NCBI RefSeq assembly: GCF_003028855.1
Contig: NZ_CP028324.1
Location: 2,604,001-2,668,000, forward strand
Length of the DNA: 64,000 nucleotides
Direction: 5' to 3'
Origin: Pseudoduganella armeniaca
Lineage (GTDB): Bacteria; Pseudomonadota; Gammaproteobacteria; Burkholderiales; Burkholderiaceae_D
Shown: positions 45,244 through 54,872 of the stretch, one piece after another
How the letters are laid out: each line of letters opens with the position of its first letter
Position numbering within the stretch: position 1 is the first letter of the stretch
The notes under the pieces: generated by a model
The model's input: the letters and a program-made list of their open reading frames with translations, nothing else
Database searches by the model: none
What the model was told of the DNA's origin: nothing
Made by a program: the position numbers and the translations under genes

Positions 45244-46568
45244 TGCTCCTTCGCCGCCAGCACGCCGATGGTGCGCTGCGATTTTTTCAGGTACCTAGCC
45301 GCCACGGCGCCGATGTCGGCCGTCGTCAGCTTCTGGTAGGCGGCCGGGGCGTCGAACAGCTTCTGGTAGCCGCCGTAGAACACCTCGTAGTTGCCCAGCA
45401 TCTGGGCCTTGCCGTTGATGGTCTCCTGCAGCCGGTACAGGTTGACCAGCTTGGTGTTGCGCACCTTCTGCAGTTCCTCGTCGCTGATGCCGTTCTTGAC
45501 CACGTTGTCGATCTCGGCCAGCAGCGCCTGCTCCACCTTGGCACTGTCCACGCCATTGGCGGCCACGGCGAACACGTACAGCAGGCCCGGATCGAAGCCG
45601 TCGGTGGTGTCGGCGCCGACCGACGTGGCCAGCTGCTGCTCGACCAGTGCCTTGTACAGGCGCGAGGTCTTGCCTTCGGTGAGCACACTTTGCAGCACGT
45701 CCAGCGCGTAGTGGTCGGCGCTGTCGGCCTGTGGCGCCTTGTAGGCCACCATCAGATTGGCCGAGGTGGCGGAAGGCTTGGCGACGAACAGGCGCCGTTC
45801 GCCTTTCTGCTCCGGCTCGACCGTTTTCACGGCCGGCGGCAGCGCCCGTTTCGGAATGGCGCCGAAGTAGCGCGTGGCCATCGCCTTGACCTGGTCGGCC
45901 TTGACGTCGCCGACGATCACGGCCACCGCGTTGTTCGGCGCGTAGTAGGTGCGGAAGTAGTTGACCAGGTCCTGCTGGGTCCAGGCCTTGATGTCGGACT
46001 CGAAGCCGATCACCGGCCAGGAATACGGGTGGGCGCTGAAGGCGACGCTGTTCAGGTCTTCCATCAGCATGCGGATATTGGAGTTCTCCAGCCCCGTGCT
46101 GCGCTCGGACAGCACGACACCGCGCTCGCTCTCGACCATCTTCGGATCGATCGTCAGGTGGGCGATGCGGTCGCTTTCGAGCTTGAAGATGGTCTCCAGC
46201 GAGGAAGCGGGGAACCAGTCCTGGTAGACGGTGACGTCGCTGTTGGTATAGGCGTTGTTGCTGCCGCCGTTCGCTTCCATGGTGCGGTCGAACATCTTCG
46301 GACCATAGTTCTTCGAGCCGTTGAACATCATGTGCTCGAAGAAGTGCGACAAGCCCGTGGTGCCCGGCGCCTCGTTGCGCGAGCCGACCTTCCAGAACGT
46401 GTACATGTTCGCGTTCGGGATCGTGCTGCTCTCCAGGACAATGAACTTCATGCCGTTGGCAAGCGTGAACGACTTGACCTGGTCGGCCGTGAACGCGGCC
46501 TGCGCCGACGCCGCCATGCCCAGGGCCGCGACCGCCGCCGCCAGCTTGCTCCTCAGTTTCCACCTCAT
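45240..46568 (-). CDS. M16-family zinc peptidase, catalytic subunit
   Basis: A 442-residue exported protein. ATG 46568 is chosen for the AGGAGAGG site and signal peptide (MRWKLRSKLAAAVAALGMAA); the frame extends further upstream without support. The inverted zinc motif H75-F-F-E-H79 is intact and the distal Glu is within MVESERGVVLSE. The substrate of such periplasmic PqqL-like peptidases is not known here. Confidence 0.9.
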   Translation of the reverse strand: MRWKLRSKLAAAVAALGMAASAQAAFTADQVKSFTLANGMKFIVLESSTIPNANMYTFWKVGSRNEAPGTTGLSHFFEHMMFNGSKNYGPKMFDRTMEANGGSNNAYTNSDVTVYQDWFPASSLETIFKLESDRIAHLTIDPKMVESERGVVLSERSTGLENSNIRMLMEDLNSVAFSAHPYSWPVIGFESDIKAWTQQDLVNYFRTYYAPNNAVAVIVGDVKADQVKAMATRYFGAIPKRALPPAVKTVEPEQKGERRLFVAKPSATSANLMVAYKAPQADSADHYALDVLQSVLTEGKTSRLYKALVEQQLATSVGADTTDGFDPGLLYVFAVAANGVDSAKVEQALLAEIDNVVKNGISDEELQKVRNTKLVNLYRLQETINGKAQMLGNYEVFYGGYQKLFDAPAAYQKLTTADIGAVAARYLKKSQRTIGVLAAKEQ

Positions 46569-46677
46569 GCTGAGACCTCTCCTTGTTATTAACCCGGCAA
46601 GCATACGTGATGCCGGCAACGTTGTTAAGGTTAGAATGCCCCAAGGCACTTATTTTTTTATTCTGATGGAAGGTACG

Positions 46678-47169
46678 ATGGATAGCGCAATGCACTGGTC
46701 AGCCCACGAGCTGACGATGACGGTCCTGATGACACCGGACATGGCCAATTTTTCCGGTAACGTCCACGGCGGTACGATCCTGAAATTCCTCGACAGCGTG
46801 GCCTATGCCTGCGCCAGCCGCTATTCGGGCAGCTATGTCGTGACCCTGTCGGTCGACCAGGTGATGTTCCTGCAGCCGATCCACGTGGGCGAGCTGGTGA
46901 CGTTCCTCGCTTCCGTGAACTACACCGGCCGCACCTCGATGGAGGTCGGCATCCGGGTGGTGACGGAAAACATCCAGCAGCGCCTGGTGCGGCACGCCAA
47001 CAGCTGCTATTTCACGATGGTGGCCGTGGACCAGGACCGCAAGCCGGTCGCGGTGCCGCCGCTGGTGCCCGAGACGCCGGAACAGAAAGCCCGCTTCGAG
47101 CAGGCCGAGGCGCGCAAGGCGGCGCGGCTGGCGCTGCACGGGGCGAAGAACAAGGCCAAGGGGCAGTAG
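46678..47169 (+). CDS. Acyl-CoA thioesterase, hotdog fold (YciA-like)
   Basis: A 163-residue hotdog protein. NFSGNVHGGTILKFLDSVAY holds the conserved catalytic Asp and the GNVHGG turn; later SVDQVMFLQPIHVGELVTF is typical of the family. It hydrolyses acyl-CoA in the cytoplasm. ATG 46678 has GGAAGG upstream; an in-frame ATG at 46666 is possible. Divergent from the peptidase pair. Confidence 0.9.
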   Translation: MDSAMHWSAHELTMTVLMTPDMANFSGNVHGGTILKFLDSVAYACASRYSGSYVVTLSVDQVMFLQPIHVGELVTFLASVNYTGRTSMEVGIRVVTENIQQRLVRHANSCYFTMVAVDQDRKPVAVPPLVPETPEQKARFEQAEARKAARLALHGAKNKAKGQ

Positions 47170-47343
47170 GTCTGACGGATCGATGGGGCGGGCCCAATCG
47201 TTATTTCAGCCAGTGATTTCGCGGGAATTAAATAGGGATCGCCGGTAGCGGCCAAGTGTTTTGATGTTATTTTTATATTATCATTTCCCAATGACGGCCC
47301 GTGCGTCCCGCATTGGCCTCGTCACTTACAGCGCGGAGATAAT

Positions 47344-47895
47344 ATGGTAAAAAAATTGATTGGTGTCGCGGCCCTGTCGGCCTGTTCCCTCGCTTCGGCG
47401 GCGACGGAGCGCCTGAATTTTCTGTACAAGGGTTTCTATCTGGAGCATCTTCATGAATACAAACCCGACGCGCTGCGGTGGTTGCAAGTCGATGCGGAAG
47501 ACCTGAACAAGGACGGCAGCTATACGCTGGACGAACTGGCGAGCTTCCAGTTCCACGGCATCTATCAAAACGCCGGCCTCGGCCAGCTCGGCTGCTTCTA
47601 CGGTCCGGACAGCCACTCCTGCCTGAGCAGCTTTTCCTATACGCCGGGCAGCGCACCGGTATTCGCGGCCTCCAGCGGCTGGCACATCGATTCGGGCTAC
47701 CACGACTGGACGGTCGAGAGCGGCGTACGCTATACCGACATCAGCGTCTCCTGGTTCAGCAGCCGTCATTGGGTCTATCAATGGACAGACCAGACCCAGC
47801 TGATCGTCGGCGCGATCCCGGAGCCGTCCACCTATGCGATGCTGAGTGCAGGCCTGGCAGGGATGCTGGCGTTCGCGCGTCGCCGGCGCGCCTGA
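47344..47895 (+). CDS. PEP-CTERM sorting-domain protein
   Basis: A 183-residue exported protein with a signal peptide (ending near SAAT) and the tail IPEPSTYAMLSAGLAGMLAF followed by an Arg-rich end. The mature region contains DLNKDGSYTLDELASF, an EF-hand-like calcium loop. It has no gene partner; the AT-rich zone 47255-47285 upstream is the probable promoter. Confidence 0.85.
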   Translation: MVKKLIGVAALSACSLASAATERLNFLYKGFYLEHLHEYKPDALRWLQVDAEDLNKDGSYTLDELASFQFHGIYQNAGLGQLGCFYGPDSHSCLSSFSYTPGSAPVFAASSGWHIDSGYHDWTVESGVRYTDISVSWFSSRHWVYQWTDQTQLIVGAIPEPSTYAMLSAGLAGMLAFARRRRA

Positions 47896-47908
47896 GGCGC
47901 GGCTGACT

Positions 47909-50779
47909 TCAGGCCGAGGCCAGCGCAGCCACGCCGCTGGCTGTTGCCTGCGCCAGGGCGGCAAACTCCTCGGCCGGCACCGGCCGGCTGAAGTAATACC
48001 CCTGCACCTGGTCGCACTCGTGCGCGCGCAGGAAGGCCAGCTGCTCGGCCGTCTCGACGCCTTCCGCGATCACCTTCAGCTGCAGGTTGTGCGCCAGCGC
48101 GATGATGGAGACCACGATCGCGGCCTGGTCCGAGTCGCCGTCGATCTGGCCGACGAAGGTACGGTCGATCTTCAGCACGTCGATGGGGAAGGTGCGCAGG
48201 TAGGACAGGCTGGAGTAACCCGTGCCGAAGTCGTCGATCGACAGCGCCACGCCCAGGTTCTTCAGCTCGTGCAGCAGCGCGACGGCACGCGCCACGTCGT
48301 CCACGAACAGGCTTTCCGTCAGCTCCAGTTCCAGGCAAGCGGGCGGCAGGCCGGTCTCCGCCAGCACGGCGGCGATCGATTGCACCAGGTCCGGCTGGGC
48401 AAACTGGCGCGCCGACAGGTTGACGGCCATGCGCAGCGGCGGCAGGCCGGCCGCGCGCCAGGCCTGCGCCTGTGCGCAGGCGGTACGCATGACCCAGGCG
48501 CCGATCGGCACGATCAGCCCCGTTTCCTCGGCCAGGCCGATGAAGCGCTGCGGTGCCACCATGCCCAATTCCGGATGCTGCCAGCGCAGCAGTGCCTCGA
48601 CGCCGACGATGGCACCCGTGGCCAGGTCGAGCTGCGGCTGGTAGTGCAGCACGAATTCCTGCCGCACCAGCGCGTTGCGCAGCGCGCTCTCGATGCGCAG
48701 CCGCTCCTGCGCCTCCTCGTTCATCGAATCCTCGAAGAACTGGTAGCAGTTGCGGCCCAGTTTCTTGGCCGAGTACATGGCGATGTCGGCCTGTTCGATC
48801 AGGTGCTTCGACGGCACGCCGTCGCCTTCGTAGACGGCCACGCCGATGCTGCAGGTGACGATGAATTCCTTGCCTTCCAGGTCCACCGGCTGCGCCAGCG
48901 CGCGCATGATGCGGCCGACCACGTCCGGCGACAGCGACTGCTCGGGATATTCGCTGAGGATGGCGACGAACTCGTCGCCGGACAGGCGTGCCACCGTGTC
49001 GCTCTCGCGCACCGACGACTGCAGCCGCGCCGCGATCGTCTTCAGCAGCTGGTCGCCGGCCTTGTGGCCCAGCGTGTCGTTGACGAACTTGAAGCGGTCC
49101 AGGTCGATCAAGAGCACCCACAGCGCATGCCCGCTGCGGTTGGCGTAGGCGACCGCCTGGGTCAGCCGGTCCTGCAGCAGCACGCGGTTGGGCAGGCCGG
49201 TGAGCGCGTCGTGGTGGGCGATGTGCTGGATGCGCTGCTCCGCCAGCTTGCGCTCGGTGATCTCGGCGCCGGTGCCGCGATAGCCGCGGAACTCGCCGTG
49301 GGCGTCGTACACGGGTTCGCCGTTGGTGGTAAACCAGCGCGTCACGCCGTCCTTGCCCGTGATCGGATATTCCAGGTCGGAGAAGGGCAGGCGCGCTTCC
49401 AGCCGCGCCATGTGGGCGCGGCCCCAGGCCGTCTCCAGCATCTCGGGATGGTGGTGCCAGCGCGGATGGCCGATGAAGTCGGCCCGGTCGAGCCGTCCTT
49501 TCTCGAAGAAGCCGTTGGTGATGCTGGTGAAGCAGAAGTTGACGTCCTGCTCCCAGTACCAGTCCGACGACAGCGCCAGCAGGCGCTTGAAGCGGTGTTC
49601 GCTTTCCTGCAGCGCGCGCTCGGTGCGCTTGCGCGCGGCCACGTCGGCGTTCAGCTTTTCGTTGGTGACCTGCAGGTCGGCCGTGCGCGCATCGACCAGC
49701 CACTGCACACGGCGCGAGCGCTGCGACAGCGTCTGCATCAGTGCCGCCGCCAAGATGCTGAACAAGGTCCCGCCCAGCAGCGTGGAGACCGAGCCCAGGT
49801 GGTCGCTCAGGAACGGGCGCGGCAGCGCGTCGACGCGCACATGCCACTCCAGGCCGAGCACTTCGAAGCGGCGCGTTTCGCGATCGCGCGACCACACGTC
49901 CAGCCAGCGCGGCAGCCACTGGGCCAGGCCCGGCACCGGTGCCGCGTCGGGGCCGTTGGCATACACCAGCATGCCGGCGCCGTCCTGCGCGCTGCCGGCA
50001 TACACGCGCAGCGCCAGTTGCGGGTCGTCCAGCAGGCCGCCGGAGTGCAGGATCTTGTGCACCAGCTGGGGTGCATGGATCATCGCCGCCGTGTCGCCGA
50101 CCCAGGCTTCGTGGCGCTGCGCCGGCGTGGCGGTGGGGGCGCCGGGGCGGTAGACCGGCATCAGGATGATGAAAGTATGGCGCTGCGCCGGGTTCTCGGC
50201 CAGGCTGATCAGCGCCGTCGCGGCGGGTTTGCCGGTGCGCAGCACGCGCTCGATCGTGATGCCGGTCTGCGGCAGCGGGCCTACGTCGAAACCCAGGGTG
50301 GCGCGGTTCGGCTCGAACGGCTCGAAGTAATCGAGCACGTTGTAGTGGGCCCGCACGGCGGCGGGCTCGAAGCCGCCCGGCCCCAGGTCACGCACCGTGA
50401 CGCCGGGCCAGGTGCGCTGCACGTCGCGTTCCCACGCCGCGCGCTCGTCGTGGCGCAGCAGGCGGTGATAGGCGAAGGACTGGATGAACGGGTAGCGCTG
50501 CAGCAGCGGCCTCGTAAAGCTGCCGAACTGCTCGCGTGTGACGGCGGCCGGTGGCAACGTGCGGAACAGCTGGTTGGTGACGGTCAGCACCTCGATCGCA
50601 TCGTCCAGGCCGCGGCGGATCGCCGCCACGCGCAGGTTGGCGCGCTGCTGGAAGCCGAGCGACTGCTTGCCGTATTCGAGGGCGCTGACGGCGTAGAACA
50701 GCACACCGGTGACGGTCACACCCGCCACGAGCGTCAACACCGCCGCCGCGGACACGCGAGATGACAGACGGCGACGCAT
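47909..50779 (-). CDS. CHASE-PAS-GGDEF-EAL cyclic-di-GMP protein
   Basis: A 956-residue membrane protein. A periplasmic CHASE1-type domain (SFAYHRLLRHDERAAWERDV) lies between two helices (about 10-31 and 325-345), followed by a PAS domain with its PAC motif (WFTTNGEPVYDAHGEFRGYR), GGDEF and EAL. The GGDEF signature reads SGDEF, a mild variant that may still be active or serve GTP sensing. The EAL part is intact: EALLRW, ELTESLF and DDFGTGYSSLSYLR, so phosphodiesterase activity is expected. Confidence 0.93.
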   Translation of the reverse strand: MRRRLSSRVSAAAVLTLVAGVTVTGVLFYAVSALEYGKQSLGFQQRANLRVAAIRRGLDDAIEVLTVTNQLFRTLPPAAVTREQFGSFTRPLLQRYPFIQSFAYHRLLRHDERAAWERDVQRTWPGVTVRDLGPGGFEPAAVRAHYNVLDYFEPFEPNRATLGFDVGPLPQTGITIERVLRTGKPAATALISLAENPAQRHTFIILMPVYRPGAPTATPAQRHEAWVGDTAAMIHAPQLVHKILHSGGLLDDPQLALRVYAGSAQDGAGMLVYANGPDAAPVPGLAQWLPRWLDVWSRDRETRRFEVLGLEWHVRVDALPRPFLSDHLGSVSTLLGGTLFSILAAALMQTLSQRSRRVQWLVDARTADLQVTNEKLNADVAARKRTERALQESEHRFKRLLALSSDWYWEQDVNFCFTSITNGFFEKGRLDRADFIGHPRWHHHPEMLETAWGRAHMARLEARLPFSDLEYPITGKDGVTRWFTTNGEPVYDAHGEFRGYRGTGAEITERKLAEQRIQHIAHHDALTGLPNRVLLQDRLTQAVAYANRSGHALWVLLIDLDRFKFVNDTLGHKAGDQLLKTIAARLQSSVRESDTVARLSGDEFVAILSEYPEQSLSPDVVGRIMRALAQPVDLEGKEFIVTCSIGVAVYEGDGVPSKHLIEQADIAMYSAKKLGRNCYQFFEDSMNEEAQERLRIESALRNALVRQEFVLHYQPQLDLATGAIVGVEALLRWQHPELGMVAPQRFIGLAEETGLIVPIGAWVMRTACAQAQAWRAAGLPPLRMAVNLSARQFAQPDLVQSIAAVLAETGLPPACLELELTESLFVDDVARAVALLHELKNLGVALSIDDFGTGYSSLSYLRTFPIDVLKIDRTFVGQIDGDSDQAAIVVSIIALAHNLQLKVIAEGVETAEQLAFLRAHECDQVQGYYFSRPVPAEEFAALAQATASGVAALASA

Positions 50780-50861
50780 GCGACTCCCCGGAAAAGTACG
50801 TTAGCCCGCTAGTGTGTCATAAAACGCTGGGCTTGCCGACACAAAATATATCCAAATGGAA

Positions 50862-51653
50862 TTATTTGTTGTCTGTACGCACCACATCGGGAAACTCGGC
50901 GGCCTGCCGCAGCCCGGCCACGACGTGGTGTGCCAGCAGCCGGTTGAAAGGGCCGAAGCCCAGGCCGGGCCATGGGCTGCCCCAGGTGGCGATGCGCCGC
51001 ATCAGCGTGGCGGCGCGGGTGCGCTCGCCGGGCGCGCGCCGGTGGGCGAAGACGATACGGTTGTTGCCGGCGATGCCACGCAGCTGGCCCACATGGCCGT
51101 CGAAGGCCTGGCGCAGGCGCCGCAGCATCGTGCCGAAGTGGGGATCGTAGCTGAAGATATTGGTCACCAAGAGGCCGTCCGGCCGCAGCGCGCGGCGGCA
51201 ATCGGCATAGAAGCGCGCGCTGGCCAGCGCCGGCGGCAGGCCGCCGGCGTCGAAGCCGTCGAGCAGCAGCACGTCCACGCTGCCGCTCAGCTTGGGCATG
51301 TGCGCGACGGCGTCGACATGCACGATGCGAAAGCGCTCGCTGTCCGGCGGAATGGCGAAGCTGTCGCGCAATGCGATGACGTCGGCGCGCAACTCCAGCA
51401 CGGTGATGCGGCTGTGCGGCAGGTAGCGGTGGCAGAACTTGGCCAGCGAGCCGCCGCCCAGCCCGACCATGACGATGTGGGCGGGGCGCGGCTTGAACAG
51501 CACGAAGCACATCATCGCGCGCGCATAGGCCAGCACCAGCCGGTGCGGGTCGCGCAGGTCCATCTCGCTTTGCACCTCGCCTGGGGCGAATTCCAGGGTC
51601 AGGCGGCCTTTGCGGCGGTGCAGGAGGGGGCGGTGGTCGGTGGCCGTGGGCAT
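50862..51653 (-). CDS. Spermidine-synthase-fold methyltransferase-like protein
   Basis: About 263 residues from ATG 51653; an in-frame ATG at 51698 is the alternative and neither has a strong ribosome site. The Rossmann core contains VMVGLGGGSLAKFCHRYLP, the motif I of polyamine-synthase-like proteins, then VDVLLLDGFDAGGLPPALAS. Short stand-alone members of this group are usually of unknown function. True spermidine synthesis cannot be claimed. Confidence 0.8.
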   Translation of the reverse strand: MPTATDHRPLLHRRKGRLTLEFAPGEVQSEMDLRDPHRLVLAYARAMMCFVLFKPRPAHIVMVGLGGGSLAKFCHRYLPHSRITVLELRADVIALRDSFAIPPDSERFRIVHVDAVAHMPKLSGSVDVLLLDGFDAGGLPPALASARFYADCRRALRPDGLLVTNIFSYDPHFGTMLRRLRQAFDGHVGQLRGIAGNNRIVFAHRRAPGERTRAATLMRRIATWGSPWPGLGFGPFNRLLAHHVVAGLRQAAEFPDVVRTDNK

Positions 51654-51761
51654 GGCTGGTGGGGACGATAGCGGAGCTTGTCCGACATCATAGCTCAACG
51701 CCGACGCCAGCCATCGTCGAGGCGGCTGGCCGTGCGGTGGCGCGGGTGCGCCCTGGCCGGG

Positions 51762-53096
51762 CTAGCGGGAGTAACCCTGCGGCCCCGGACTGGCGTCGTG
51801 GCGCAGGCCCCACCAGGGCAGGAAGGCGGCGTTGCCGCCGCGGGCGCGGAACCATGGGCCGTCCGGATTGAACGGACGCACTTTTTCCGGTGGCACCACC
51901 ACGACGGCGGTCGGCTGGGCCGCGTCGGTGGTACCGGCCACCAGCACATTCTTGCCGATGTGGTTGGCGTAGGCAATGCCGAGTGCCACGTTCGTCAGCG
52001 CCGTGCCGGCACCCATTTCGCCCAGCAGGGCGGGGGTGTTGAAGGTCTGCTTGGCGAAGTCGAAGTCTGGCGATGCCGAGGTCAGTATTTGGGCCAGGGT
52101 GGCGATGCGGTCGGGCGAGTCTGCTTGCTTGTCGTTGGCGTCGTGGATGACGTAGCCGATGTCGTTAGCCTGCTTGCCGGTGTTAGTCGCTGCCGCTTCG
52201 AGCGTCGCTTTCCACGCTTGCAGCCGGCGCGACGGCTTGCCTTCGGCTGCTTCGAAGTCGGCCGTCTTGCGACTGGCCGGGTAACCGATCGAGGCCAGGG
52301 GTGCGCGGTCGGTTTTATACTTGGGGCCGGCCAGGATGAGCAGGACCATGTTTTCGTTGATTTGTTCGTCCTTGGGCGGGAAGCTTGGGGCATCCCAGTT
52401 CATGACCCAAACGGTCTCATTCGGATGCGTTTGCAGATACTCGAGCCCGGCCGCCAGCGATTTGAAGCCTGCGTTAGGGCCGCCAGGGGTTACGTGCACA
52501 TCCGGAGGGGTGCTGCGCGTCCAGGAATTTGGGAAATTCACGTTGCCGATATCGAAAAACTTTCGTATCGAATCGCTCATGTATTGCGCGGCATCAGTCG
52601 GATTCAGCCGGCCCTGGGGTATAGCGTATTGGACCCTGATGCCGGCGAGCTCCCTCCATGTAGAACGGTCCTTGGTGGAATGCGCATTGTAGAAATACGT
52701 CGAGCTCTTGAAATAGATGTCGCGAAACCGGTGGAGAAGTGCATTGACATACTTTTCATGGTAGCCCTCGAAGCTCTCCCTTCCGTTGTTGCCGTTCGCT
52801 ATGATGCCTATAGCCTGCAATTTCCCGAAAAGCTGCGGTTCCGATTTGACCATATCGTCGTTTATGTTTGGCCTGGCGAGCCCGAGCGTCCACAACAGCT
52901 GCCATTCCGTTGGGTAGTCGCGCCGCTGAAGAGGATTCAACCATTGCAGACCGACGACTTGCGCACGAAAAGGTCCGGGGGCCACATCTTCTTGCGTCTC
53001 CGCGGCTGACGAGCCAATGCGGAGCGAATGAGTGCACGCTGTCAGCGCGATGGCGCCAGCGGCAGCAAGCCATGGCAAGAATACTGTGAACTTCAT
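51762..53096 (-). CDS. Tla3-like (DUF2875) protein with lipoprotein signal
   Basis: A 444-residue member of the type VI lipase adaptor family (Tla3, DUF2875). It begins with a lipoprotein signal (FLPWLAAAGAIALTAC), unlike the two paralogues to the right. Family core: VVGLQWLNPLQRRDYPTEWQ, SSTYFYNAHS, VWVMNWDAPSFPPKDEQINE and a C-terminal GNAAFLPWWGLRHD. Its C-terminal half closely matches the others. A periplasmic, lipid-anchored copy at the end of an effector operon may act as immunity protein (inference). Confidence 0.8.
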   Translation of the reverse strand: MKFTVFLPWLAAAGAIALTACTHSLRIGSSAAETQEDVAPGPFRAQVVGLQWLNPLQRRDYPTEWQLLWTLGLARPNINDDMVKSEPQLFGKLQAIGIIANGNNGRESFEGYHEKYVNALLHRFRDIYFKSSTYFYNAHSTKDRSTWRELAGIRVQYAIPQGRLNPTDAAQYMSDSIRKFFDIGNVNFPNSWTRSTPPDVHVTPGGPNAGFKSLAAGLEYLQTHPNETVWVMNWDAPSFPPKDEQINENMVLLILAGPKYKTDRAPLASIGYPASRKTADFEAAEGKPSRRLQAWKATLEAAATNTGKQANDIGYVIHDANDKQADSPDRIATLAQILTSASPDFDFAKQTFNTPALLGEMGAGTALTNVALGIAYANHIGKNVLVAGTTDAAQPTAVVVVPPEKVRPFNPDGPWFRARGGNAAFLPWWGLRHDASPGPQGYSR

Positions 53097-53100
53097 TCGC

Positions 53101-53364
53101 TCATCCTCGCCCGCTGTCGGGTATGGTCGTGATCAGGGTCGCGCCGCAGCTGGTGCGATGACCGTCGAACGCCACCGGCACCCCATCGATCAGTACCTTC
53201 GGATCGCCCTCGGCAATGATGCAGACGCTATGACCCGGTATCGGGCAAACGCATTTATCGCCCTTGCGCGCGACGGCAACGCCCATTACCGTGCTGTTCG
53301 GTGCAGCGCTGATGACCTTGCCGCCATGGCTGGTGGGATCGTTCAGGCGGATTACGCCACGCAT
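53101..53364 (-). CDS. PAAR-domain T6SS spike-tip protein, copy 1
   Basis: An 87-residue PAAR protein (RGVIRLNDPTSHGGKVISAA, then CVCPIPGHSVCIIAEG and VAFDGHRTSCGATL) that sharpens the VgrG spike of type VI secretion. Nearly identical to the gene at 59083-59346. It lies between two Tla3-like genes on the same strand. Confidence 0.92.
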   Translation of the reverse strand: MRGVIRLNDPTSHGGKVISAAPNSTVMGVAVARKGDKCVCPIPGHSVCIIAEGDPKVLIDGVPVAFDGHRTSCGATLITTIPDSGRG

Positions 53365-53379
53365 GTCTGGCTCCTTTGT

Positions 53380-54872
53380 TCAGCGTGAATAACCCTGTGG
53401 CCCCGGCTCGGCATCGTGACGCAGGCCCCACCATGGCAGGAAGGCGGCGTTGCCGCCGCGGGCGCGGAACCATGGGCCGTCCGGATTGAACGGACGCACC
53501 TTCTCCGGTGGCACGACCACGACGGCGGTCGGCTGGGCCGCGTCGGTGGTACCGGCGACCAGCACATTCTTGCCGATGTGGTTGGCGTAGGCGATGCCCA
53601 GCGCCACGTTCGTCAGCGCCGTGCCGGCACCCATTTCGCCCAGCAGGGCAGGGGTGTTGAAGGTCTGCTTGGCAAAGTCGAATTCCACCAATTCCGTTGT
53701 CAGCGTTTGCGCCAGACTGGCGATGCGGTCGGGCGACTCCGGATGCTTGTTGTTCGCATCGTGGATCACGTAACCGATATCGGTGTCCTTCTTCCCCGCG
53801 TTCTTGGCTGCCGCCTCGATGGTTGCCTTCCAGGCTTGCACGGCGCGGGGTGGCTTGCCTTTGGCAGCATCAAAGTCCGCTGTCTTACGCGTGGCTGGGT
53901 AGCCGATCCATGCGAGCGGTGTGCGTTCGGTTTTATAGTTGGGGCCTGCAAGGACGAGTAGAACCATATTCTCGTTGAGTTGTTTGTCCTTGGGCGGAAA
54001 ACTCGGCGCGTCCCAGTTCATGACCCAAACGGTTTCCTCGGGATGAGTCTGAAGGTATTCCAGTCCGGCAGCCAATGACTGGAAGCCCGCATTAGGCCCC
54101 CAGGCGTTACGTGAACGTCAGGGGGCGTGCTGCGCGTCCATGAATTCGGGGCGTTCACATTGCCGATGTCGAAGTACTTCCGTATCGAATCGCTCATGAA
54201 TTTAGCTGCGCCAACCGGATTCAGTCGGCTTCCGGGAATCGCATACTGTACCCTTATCCCCGCGAGTTCCCGCCATGTAGTCCGATCTTTTGTTGAGTGC
54301 GCATTGTAAAAATAGGTAGAACTCTTGAAATAGATATCGCGGAATCTGTACAGGAGTTCCTCTACATATTTTTCGTGATAGCCCTCGAAACTCTCTTCCC
54401 CATTATTGCCAAATGCAATGACGCCGATTGGCTGCAGCTTTCCAAAACGTTCTGGTTTCGATTTGACCATATCATCGTCCGGGTTTGGTCTGGCTAATCC
54501 GAGGGTCCAAAGGAGTTGCCACTCCGTTGGGTAGTCGCGTCGCTGGAGCGGGTTCAGCCATTGGAGACCGACAACTTGCGCCATGTACGGCTTCGCAGCC
54601 TCACGTGAAGTAAGTTCTGCCGCGGGCGCGGATGACCGGGCTTGGGCAGACCCAGTCAGCCCGGCTAAAAAGTATGCACACGTAGCGAGCACAGCAGGCA
54701 TTGCAATGAATCGAGACATAATTGCTCCGTCTGTTAATTGGTTGGCGTCGGTGGGGCCGGTGAGCAGGGTTAATAATAGAGCGATCGCCATTGTCACCAC
54801 CAACGTCAGCGCGGAGAATGCCAGTCGGCGGAATGTCGTACGGCCGAAAAAATACACTATGTTAGCCATCAC
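53380..54872 (-). pseudogene. Tla3-type lipase adaptor (DUF2875), copy 2, single frameshift
   Basis: The first frame (54872 to about 54100) has an N-terminal membrane helix (LAFSALTLVVTMAIALLLTL) and the core up to HVTPGG; the second (to 53380) continues AAGLEYLQTHPEETVWVMNW to the end. The shift is at AGGCCCCCAGG (54095-54101); one more base gives the family's GGPNAGF. ATGA overlap couples it to the Tle3 gene. A second in-frame start at 54719 has a GGAG site and would begin with a signal peptide, so two forms may be made. Confidence 0.82.
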